Both the position numbers and the translations under genes were made by a program. 5,758 nt of DNA from Methylomonas sp. (GTDB lineage: Bacteria > Pseudomonadota > Gammaproteobacteria > Methylococcales > Methylomonadaceae). Where the stretch lies: contig JALSIU010000046.1 of assembly GCA_026989715.1 (NCBI GenBank), forward strand, positions 1 to 5,758. Direction: 5' to 3'. Positions 1 to 5,758 of this stretch are shown one piece after another; positions within the stretch are counted from its first letter, which is position 1, and each line of letters opens with the position of its first letter. The notes under the pieces were generated by a model that saw only the letters and a program-made list of their open reading frames with translations, was not told the DNA's origin and searched no databases.

Positions 1-9
1 CTTCTAATA

Positions 10-50
10 CTTAAAAATAGGGAATGTTAGCAACGACCTGCTAACATTCC
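10..50 (-). terminator. Rho-independent terminator downstream of sbcC
   Basis: On the minus strand a perfect 12-bp stem (arms 39-50 and 21-32, GGAATGTTAGCA and its complement) closes a 6-base loop. It is followed by a T-rich tail (CTATTTTTAAG, 20 down to 10). The stem starts 18 bases after the sbcC stop codon, which is the normal position for an intrinsic terminator of that gene. On the plus strand no T tract follows the stem, so it should work mainly in the minus direction. It implies that sbcC ends its transcript and that no further gene is co-transcribed downstream of it. Confidence 0.88.
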
Positions 51-68
51 TCTGCCACAAACACCCGA

Positions 69-3000
69 TTAATTCACATTCTCCACCAGTTGCTCACTCT
101 GCAATGCCTGATGTTGCAATACAATACGGCTCACCCCATTAGGCTGCTTAACCAGCTCAATTTGTGCCTTAATGCGTTGTTTAACCCCTTCAACATGCGA
201 AATAACCCCTACTGTTTTTCCATGCGTCTTTAAACTTTCTAAGGTCGTCATCACCGTATACAAAGTTTCGGCATCTAAATTACCAAAGCCCTCATCAATA
301 AATAAAGAATCAATGGCCTTACCATTATTCGCAATCTCTGATAAACCCAGTGCCATCGCCAAGCTCACCACAAAAGCCTCACCACCTGATAAGGATTTAA
401 CAGAACGCTGACTATTCATCAGTTTTAAATCTGCAATTTCTATTGCCAAACCGACCTCGCTATTCACCCTACGCACTTGATAACGCCCACTAATTTTATC
501 TAAAAACTGATTAGTCGAACCTAATAATTTATCAACCACAGCCGCTTGCACGCGGCGGCGAAAAACACTTTCAGGCTCATCGGCAATCTGTTGCTGTTCA
601 CGCATCGCTTGTTGCACAACCGCTTGTTGTTGCTCTATATCTTGCAATAAACGTATATTATTTTGTTGCAACGAAGCCTGTTCGGCCAAACGTTTTTCCA
701 GTGTCGCAGCTTCTGAGGCCACTATATCCATTTGTACGCTTTTCTCCCGCAACTTAATCACCAGTGATTCTAAGGTTTCATCGCTCGCAATATGCGCACG
801 CTCAGCCGATAACTGCTGACGCACAGCGGCCAATTTATCCGGATAAGCCTGCAAAGCCTGCTGCAAATGTGTGAGTTGTGCTTGTTTTTTCTCTCTGTCA
901 GCGCATAAAGTCAATACTTCCTGTACTTGTTCTAAAGAATCATAAGAAGACTGCCCTAACTGCACTTGTAAAGCATCATTTTTAGCTTTTAACTGTCCCT
1001 TTAATTGCTCTAACTCTCTTTCTGCCTTTTTCAGCAAGGCTTCATTGTCTATACGCGCAAAATACAAACCGGCAAGCTCTTGCTCTTGTACATCACTCAA
1101 ATACGCCTGTTGTTGCTGTTGTAAATTTTGTAGCGTAGAGCGGCTTAGCGTCACTTTCTCGCCTATCTCCGCCAATTCTGCGCCCAGCGACTGCTCACGC
1201 AAATGATACGTTTGATAATCTTGCCTACGCCGACTTAAGCGATCATAAAGTGCGTCTTCTTTACCCACTACCGGTAATTTGTCCCCGACTTCACGCAACT
1301 GTACGCCAATGATTTTTGTGAGTACGCTTTCATCTTGCATACATTTTGCTAACTCGGCCTCAATATTCACCAACTCTTGAGGACGCTCCTGCCCCTTATC
1401 TTGTATCTCTTCCTGTCTAGCCAATAAGCGTTTCAAAATGACTTGTTTTTTCACCAAAGACGTTTCTACTTTAGCAATTTCTTTCTTTTTAGCCTGAAAC
1501 CTTTTCAGTAATGCACTCACCGCCTTCAGTTCTTTCTTCTCCGCCTTAATACGCTTACGCATACTACGGAAACTGGATAAAGTAAAATCACGATTAGCGG
1601 CATTCAACCGCGTACATAAGGTAAGCCAGTCTGCCTTAACACGATTGATACGCTCGGCATGCTCCTTATTTTTCGCATCGACTTTGGTATAGGCATTAAT
1701 TTGTGAGGTAATTTTTTTCACATCAGCTTGTAATGCCTTCAGGCTTGCCAACTGATCAGCTAAGGCACGTTTAGAATCACGCAATTCCGGCGGATTTTTA
1801 ACATAAGGGTGCTCATAAGAACCACATAAAGGACACGGCGTATCATGCTCCAGCTTTTCTCTATCAGCCGTCAATTTAATAATCAACTCTTCCCGATAAA
1901 CAGCCTTCTCTAAGATTTGCCGCACCATTTCAGCCGATTCAAGCTGATCATTTTTAGCCGCTAACTGCTTATCCAACAAACTTCGATTCAAATCAGCATA
2001 ACGCTTAGAAAAACCGCGCTTAACAAATTTTTTGTGTACTTTAGCCAGATTCAATAATTCAGTAAAATCTGCAACACGTTGTTTTTGCTCACTACGCAAA
2101 GAAGCAACTGCCTCTAAAGTATGCCCATCGGCAATAAATCCTAACTCCGCATTGAGCTTGGTCAACATTTTCTCAAGTGACGCAATCTCTTTTCTAGCAG
2201 CTGTCAAACGTGTTTGGTTTTTATCGGCGGCAGAAGTCGTGCTTTTATGTACTTTTTGATAGACTTTAAGCTGCTTTTGAATATCAATGCTACGTTGTCG
2301 TAGGTTCTTAAGCTTGCCTAACTCCGGCATATTCTCAATCAGAAAACCATCTGATTTGTGTTGCCCCATCCATGTTTCCACAACCGAAAAAGTCTGCTTT
2401 TTTTCCGCCAACTGTCGTTCTAAGCTCTCTAATTGCTGTGCTTCATCTGATATTTCCGTTTGTGTCTGCTCTATTTGCGCCCGCAAATTAACAATTTTCT
2501 TTTGCCGCACTTCAGGACTGACTCGACTAAGTGCCGCTAAACTTTGCTCATCTGCATTTTTAGCCGCTAATTCGCCAATAATGCGCTGAATATCTTGTTG
2601 TAATTGCGTAGTTTTTTGCTGAGTTTGTGCAATGCCTGCCTTATACTCGGCTATTTGCTGCAAACTCGGCTCAAACGCTAAAATATCATCTGCTTTCGTA
2701 ATCGTTTCTAAATCAGCCTGCACTGCGGCTAATTGCTGTTGCTCTTGCTGTTGCGATTGCTCTAGGCGTTCAATATTACGTTCAAGTTGTTGTATATCCT
2801 GTAAACTCGCCTGCGTTTGCAATAAATCACTTTTTTCTTGCTTTAACTCGGCAAAAGATAACTTCTGATCGGCTAAATCATGCTGAGCCGCCTCTTGCTG
2901 TGCTTCTGTCATCAAGTCCAGCCCTGCAAGCCGCGTTTGCAAATCAGATAAAGTCTGCTCTGCCTCTCTCGCTTGTTGTTCCAACTTTCCTTTATGATCG

Positions 3001-3548
3001 TCATAAATATCATGACTGATAATACGCTCTAAAATATCTAAACGCTCAGAATCCAAGGCATTTAAAAAAGCCGCAAAATCCCCTTGTGCCAACATAATCG
3101 AACGGGTAAAACGGCGAAAATCCATCCCTGTCAATTGTGCATTCAAGGCCAACACCTTATGCGCTTCCTGCTCTAATACTTTATCTTCTGCGCCATCTAT
3201 CAAATGCAACAATTGCATTTCATCAGGTAAAACATCCCCGTCTACAACTGCATTCTGACGCTGTACCTGCCAACTAGAACGATATTTCTCACCCTCCACT
3301 AAAAACTCAACCTGCGCAAAACAACCAATGGTATTTTTGGTCATCACATTTTCCGCCGGTTTATTAAAACGAAAGGTTTCGCCATATAAAGCTAAAGTAA
3401 TCGCATCTAAAATACTGGATTTTCCGGAGCCATTTGGCCCCGTAATGGCAAAGACACCCGCATCAGCGATAGGTGCTTTATCAAAATCAATTCGGCTTTC
3501 ACCTGCTAGCGAATTAATATTCTTAAAATAAACATTCAGTATTTTCAT
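69..3548 (-). CDS. sbcC: SbcC-like exonuclease subunit, Rad50/SMC-family ATPase
   Basis: Complete 1159-residue protein, somewhat longer than E. coli SbcC (about 1050). In the SbcCD complex SbcC is the ATP-driven clamp that feeds DNA ends and hairpins to the Mn-dependent nuclease SbcD in the cytoplasm. Visible motifs: an N-terminal ATPase lobe with Walker A GPNGSGKS at residues 37-44 and Q-loop MLAQGDF with Gln155; a long coiled coil from about 185 to 570; a zinc hook CPLC at 572-575 followed by GSYEHP; a returning coiled coil to about 990; a C-terminal lobe with signature SLSGGE at 1052-1057, Walker B SLFIDE at 1081-1086, D-loop GNLD at 1089-1092 and the switch His1118. All catalytic elements are present, so it looks functional. 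The ATG at 3548 is supported by the family N-terminus (MKIL, then NINSLAG), but no good Shine-Dalgarno sequence precedes it. There is no sbcD next to it; the preceding gene on the same strand is pglZ, 427 bases upstream. The helical arms are Gln-rich near the heads and Lys/Arg-rich near the hook. The family call is firm. Whether it serves general repair or a defence locus is open. Confidence 0.94.
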   Translation of the reverse strand: MKILNVYFKNINSLAGESRIDFDKAPIADAGVFAITGPNGSGKSSILDAITLALYGETFRFNKPAENVMTKNTIGCFAQVEFLVEGEKYRSSWQVQRQNAVVDGDVLPDEMQLLHLIDGAEDKVLEQEAHKVLALNAQLTGMDFRRFTRSIMLAQGDFAAFLNALDSERLDILERIISHDIYDDHKGKLEQQAREAEQTLSDLQTRLAGLDLMTEAQQEAAQHDLADQKLSFAELKQEKSDLLQTQASLQDIQQLERNIERLEQSQQQEQQQLAAVQADLETITKADDILAFEPSLQQIAEYKAGIAQTQQKTTQLQQDIQRIIGELAAKNADEQSLAALSRVSPEVRQKKIVNLRAQIEQTQTEISDEAQQLESLERQLAEKKQTFSVVETWMGQHKSDGFLIENMPELGKLKNLRQRSIDIQKQLKVYQKVHKSTTSAADKNQTRLTAARKEIASLEKMLTKLNAELGFIADGHTLEAVASLRSEQKQRVADFTELLNLAKVHKKFVKRGFSKRYADLNRSLLDKQLAAKNDQLESAEMVRQILEKAVYREELIIKLTADREKLEHDTPCPLCGSYEHPYVKNPPELRDSKRALADQLASLKALQADVKKITSQINAYTKVDAKNKEHAERINRVKADWLTLCTRLNAANRDFTLSSFRSMRKRIKAEKKELKAVSALLKRFQAKKKEIAKVETSLVKKQVILKRLLARQEEIQDKGQERPQELVNIEAELAKCMQDESVLTKIIGVQLREVGDKLPVVGKEDALYDRLSRRRQDYQTYHLREQSLGAELAEIGEKVTLSRSTLQNLQQQQQAYLSDVQEQELAGLYFARIDNEALLKKAERELEQLKGQLKAKNDALQVQLGQSSYDSLEQVQEVLTLCADREKKQAQLTHLQQALQAYPDKLAAVRQQLSAERAHIASDETLESLVIKLREKSVQMDIVASEAATLEKRLAEQASLQQNNIRLLQDIEQQQAVVQQAMREQQQIADEPESVFRRRVQAAVVDKLLGSTNQFLDKISGRYQVRRVNSEVGLAIEIADLKLMNSQRSVKSLSGGEAFVVSLAMALGLSEIANNGKAIDSLFIDEGFGNLDAETLYTVMTTLESLKTHGKTVGVISHVEGVKQRIKAQIELVKQPNGVSRIVLQHQALQSEQLVENVN

Positions 3549-3643
3549 ATATAATCTATTTTATCCGTCTATTGCCGTCACAAGCTGGTAAGAAAATACT
3601 TATGACTATACCTATTTTCTGCGCTTATATGACATATCGGTTT

Positions 3644-3649
3644 ATTATA
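3644..3649 (-). promoter_or_regulatory. Candidate -10 element for sbcC
   Basis: On the minus strand this is a perfect TATAAT, in an AT-rich stretch 95 bases before the sbcC ATG. It has no convincing -35 box at 17 bases. A start about 7 bases downstream would fall on an 11-base palindrome, ATATG-A-CATAT (3627-3637), which could be an operator. An alternative pair lies further upstream: TTGTAC (3736-3741), a 17-base spacer and TGCAAT (3713-3718). In an AT-rich region such matches arise by chance, so this is only a candidate. The 427-base gap from pglZ does make a separate sbcC promoter likely. Confidence 0.3.
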
Positions 3650-3839
3650 AATCAAAACCAAACATTCTAAATTATTTATAAAGCAAGATACCAATCATAC
3701 TACTTGCTACTTATTGCAGTGGTCTAAGTAAAGCTGTACAAAATGATAGACGTTATAATAACTATTAATGGTCAGGTAAAATGGGACACATGCTTAGAGT
3801 GTTTTTCTCTGGAATTCACGCCCAAGCTCTTAGCTGCGC

Positions 3840-3933
3840 AATGCAGGCTTTTACACTGCACCCAACGCTTTATAAACCGCATCAACCGGAATCGATTAAG
3901 CAGTGTATCTAAATCTTCGCAAGCCTTTGCATT
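3840..3933. repeat. Nested inverted repeat, possible structured RNA or DNA element
   Basis: Two pairs of complementary arms are nested. The inner pair is a perfect 8 bp (TACACTGC 3852-3859 with GCAGTGTA 3900-3907) around 40 bases. The outer pair is AATGCAGGCTT (3840-3850) with AAGCCTTTGCATT (3921-3933), 11 pairs interrupted by a 2-base bulge. Inside the loop lies a near-palindrome, CGCTTTATAAACCG (3866-3879), with one mismatched pair. No T tract follows on either strand, so it is not a standard intrinsic terminator. It lies 43 bases past the pglZ stop and could protect or end the pglZ transcript, or be a relic of a mobile element. I cannot assign it to a known family. Confidence 0.45.
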
Positions 3934-3940
3934 TATTCTC

Positions 3941-3976
3941 TTAATCTAAAATCTCGTGCATAAATTCACTACTCAT
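3941..3976 (-). other. 11-codon frame overlapping the pglZ stop
   Basis: The pglZ stop TAA (3978-3976) shares its last A with an ATG (TAATG). This is the arrangement typical of translational coupling to a next gene. The frame reads MSSEFMHEILD and stops at 3943-3941. It may be a chance start, a stub of a lost gene in the slot where type 1 BREX loci carry brxL, or a very short peptide. I do not regard it as an established gene. Confidence 0.25.
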
Positions 3977-5758
3977 TAGAAAAAATCATCCTGAAAAGCT
4001 AAATCAATGGTGACCGCATACTGATTATATCGTGTCTGGGTTGTGGCATTTTCTAACACCAAGGTATAGCCGGCATAACGATCAAATTGTGACCCGATTA
4101 ACTTCAAACGGACATCGCGACTACGCTCATCCATTAAAGGACTCTGACTATCAAAGTTTAAGGTTTCACGACTAGACACTTCATTACCAGAACTATCTAT
4201 AATAAAAACATCTAATTGCCGTGCAATATGCCGTTCACTCACCGGCTCTGTCTGAATAAAGCTGATTTTATCAATATTATTTACAATCTTAATGGGTTGT
4301 GTTTTAACCACTACACCCACAGGTTGTTTCTGGTGTTGGTCCATTTTCTCGCCACGTAAAGCTGAAATGGCAATGATAGGCACACATATCTCTTGTAACA
4401 TGGCTCCTCCATGAACAAACCTTGCCCCACCGATAAAATGAAAACGCTGCGCTCCTTTAGGAATTAAAAAAGCAGTTTCACCATGACCATTCGCTGTATC
4501 AGCAATTCGCCCTTTCCAACACGCCTCATCCGCTGCTAATGACTCACCGATGATGTATCGTTTTTTTGCCTCTATCGTGCCGGCAGGTTGCGTAGGTAAA
4601 ACAGTTTTATCGGCTTTTGTTAATGCTTTTTGCTGAAACAAAAAACCATGATCGGCTGTTACTAACACCCGACTCCCATTTAACCGATTAATCACACGCC
4701 CGACTAAATCTTTTAATTCTTCAATAGCAGTACGACAAGCCTCAAAGGTTTTCTCTTCTGTCGATAATTTATCGCCTATCGCATCAATCGTATCGTGATA
4801 AATATAAACGACGCTTGCACCTTTCACCTTCTCTCGACCTTCCTGATTGTTCCAGCTCATCAACTCTTTTGAACTAACCGCCATCCCTTTAACTTTTTCT
4901 AAAATGCTGTTTCGATTATCCAAACCTTGGGTTGATAAGCCATCCGCATAAACAACAGAGCCTTGCCCTGATTTATAAGCAAGACTTTTATGTGGCAATA
5001 ATGCCGCCATCCCCAATTGGGTATAACTGGGCAACACTCCCAACTGTGTTTCAAGCTCTGCTTTAAAACGCTTTTCACCATTAATACTTAACGTTAATTC
5101 TTCAGCCACTTCATAACGTAAAGCATCGGAAATAATGACAAACACTCGCTTAGTTTGTTTTGACCTAAGTCGAGATTCAACCTGCGACTCATAAAAGCGA
5201 TATTGCTGGGGTACGCCTTCTAACATCCAGTTTCCTAAGCGTTGTTCAGATGCTAATAGTCGATCCCATTCCAAGCCTATTGCATACAAATACCAATGAG
5301 TATAAAGGTTTTCAATTTCATCATCCAATTGACGTAATATATCGGCTCCTTTACTCAAAAAGGACGTGACAGATTCATTAAATAAACGATAAGCCTGATC
5401 AAACAAATATAATTCATTCACATAAGCCTGATACATTGCCTGAGCCGATTGATAATGAAAACCATCCACAAACCGCTGACGTAAATAAAGTAACCGTTCA
5501 GCATTGCGTAAGGCTTCATAAATCGCTGTGTATTCCTGTCGAGATAAACACCAATGACTGACTAAACGACGTGAAATAATCTGTTCAAATTGAATTCTAT
5601 CAAGCGTCTGACTGCTATCCAATAAATCCCTTACCAGCCCCCGAATAATTGCCTGTTCAACCACCTCAAAGGTCTCACACTCCAACATTTGTATGGGGTG
5701 ATACGATTTACAATGCGTATCAACCTCTAATTGCCCCGCTATTATTTTAGAAATCACA
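3976..5758 (-). CDS. pglZ: BREX type 1 phosphatase-superfamily protein PglZ (type A), N-terminus outside window
   Basis: The 593 C-terminal residues of PglZ are present. The frame is open at the right edge, and the GTG at 5757 is most likely an internal valine. Family members run to a little over 800 residues, so roughly a quarter to a third is missing. PglZ is an essential BREX component with an alkaline-phosphatase-type metal site. It works with the methyltransferase PglX in DNA marking and phage exclusion. Numbered from the first visible codon, the core is recognisable: FVIISDALRYE with metal ligand Asp211, LPSYTQLG with the presumed catalytic Thr246, YHDTID with His321, Asp322 and Asp325, TADHGF with Asp369-His370, and RFVHGG with His449. 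The part before about residue 200 is helical and precedes the phosphatase core. The C-terminus from about 480 is beta-rich and ends in the family-like TIDLAFQDDFF. No frameshift or missing ligand is seen, so the visible part looks intact. The rest of the BREX operon (brxA, brxB, brxC, pglX) would be expected beyond the right edge; that is an inference. Confidence 0.94.
   Translation of the reverse strand, partial: VISKIIAGQLEVDTHCKSYHPIQMLECETFEVVEQAIIRGLVRDLLDSSQTLDRIQFEQIISRRLVSHWCLSRQEYTAIYEALRNAERLLYLRQRFVDGFHYQSAQAMYQAYVNELYLFDQAYRLFNESVTSFLSKGADILRQLDDEIENLYTHWYLYAIGLEWDRLLASEQRLGNWMLEGVPQQYRFYESQVESRLRSKQTKRVFVIISDALRYEVAEELTLSINGEKRFKAELETQLGVLPSYTQLGMAALLPHKSLAYKSGQGSVVYADGLSTQGLDNRNSILEKVKGMAVSSKELMSWNNQEGREKVKGASVVYIYHDTIDAIGDKLSTEEKTFEACRTAIEELKDLVGRVINRLNGSRVLVTADHGFLFQQKALTKADKTVLPTQPAGTIEAKKRYIIGESLAADEACWKGRIADTANGHGETAFLIPKGAQRFHFIGGARFVHGGAMLQEICVPIIAISALRGEKMDQHQKQPVGVVVKTQPIKIVNNIDKISFIQTEPVSERHIARQLDVFIIDSSGNEVSSRETLNFDSQSPLMDERSRDVRLKLIGSQFDRYAGYTLVLENATTQTRYNQYAVTIDLAFQDDFF

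Larger units (their letters stand above)
3549..3975. other. Intergenic region between pglZ and sbcC, two-part composition
   Basis: These 427 bases hold no gene I can support. The sbcC-proximal part is very AT-rich (3601-3720 counts to about 28% GC) and looks like promoter DNA. The block 3781-3900 is about 47% GC, close to or above coding level, and contains a nested inverted repeat. On the minus strand 3945 to 3772 stays open for 57 codons without a convincing start. On the plus strand small frames run 3743-3949 (68 codons) and 3781-3912 (43 codons), with no good ribosome binding site and no recognisable product. The GC-richer block may be a leftover of a lost gene or mobile element. Confidence 0.6.

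Noticed and set aside
2731..2760. Short CAG/CAA-like repeat (TTGCTG units on the plus strand)
   Set aside because: It encodes a Gln-rich coiled-coil segment of SbcC with mixed codons. Similar Gln runs occur elsewhere in the protein, so it is not an independent repeat element.
3781..3912. 43-codon plus-strand frame starting MGHMLRVFFSG
   Set aside because: An AGGT lies 4 bases before the ATG, but the spacing is poor, the product is unrecognised and the frame overlaps the inverted repeat. Not enough to call a gene.
3840..3933. Integron attC recombination site
   Set aside because: ACCCAAC (3860-3866 region) fits one core-site heptamer, but the paired opposite heptamer is missing and the arms are not arranged as in attC. 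No integrase or cassette is visible.
3743..3949. 68-codon plus-strand frame in the intergenic region
   Set aside because: No Shine-Dalgarno sequence before the ATG, no recognisable protein features, opposite strand to both neighbours, and it runs through the inverted repeat. A spurious frame is more likely.
5755..5757. GTG at the right edge as the true start of pglZ
   Set aside because: Type A PglZ proteins have about 200-250 more N-terminal residues, and the frame is open at the edge, so the GTG is probably an internal valine codon.
3976..5758. CRISPR array, tRNA or rRNA in the window
   Set aside because: No regularly spaced direct repeats, no cloverleaf and no rRNA-like sequence seen on either strand. 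Almost all sequence is explained by the two genes.

Overview
The window carries two large genes, both read on the minus strand. They are the C-terminal two thirds or so of a BREX type 1 phosphatase-superfamily protein, PglZ (right half, running off the right edge), and a complete SbcC-like SMC/Rad50-family ATPase (left half). They are separated by a 427-base intergenic stretch. Base composition is roughly 40-45% GC with long AT-rich stretches. The protein style (glutamine-rich coiled coils, an E. coli-like SbcC zinc hook, a type A PglZ) suggests a moderately AT-rich gammaproteobacterium, but nothing here fixes genus or species.

Layout from left to right, with transcription going right to left: 1-68 holds an intrinsic terminator for the minus strand; 69-3548 is sbcC; 3549-3975 is an intergenic region with a candidate sbcC promoter (AT-rich part, about 3549-3760) and a block of clearly higher GC (about 3781-3905) containing a nested inverted repeat; 3976-5758 is pglZ, lacking its N-terminus because the window ends.

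PglZ is a core component of BREX, which protects bacteria from phage by marking host DNA by methylation (PglX) and blocking replication of unmarked phage DNA. In canonical type 1 loci pglZ is followed by brxL. Here no brxL follows. Its place is taken by a short damaged-looking stretch and then an sbcC gene that has no sbcD directly upstream, although sbcD-sbcC is the usual arrangement. SbcC is the ATPase/coiled-coil partner of the SbcD nuclease and processes DNA ends and hairpins, so a link to anti-phage defence is conceivable. The sequence also fits a plain chromosomal sbcC that happens to border a defence island. The most interesting points are the unusual pairing, the pglZ stop codon that overlaps an ATG leading into a frame of only 11 codons, and the structured GC-richer block between the two genes.
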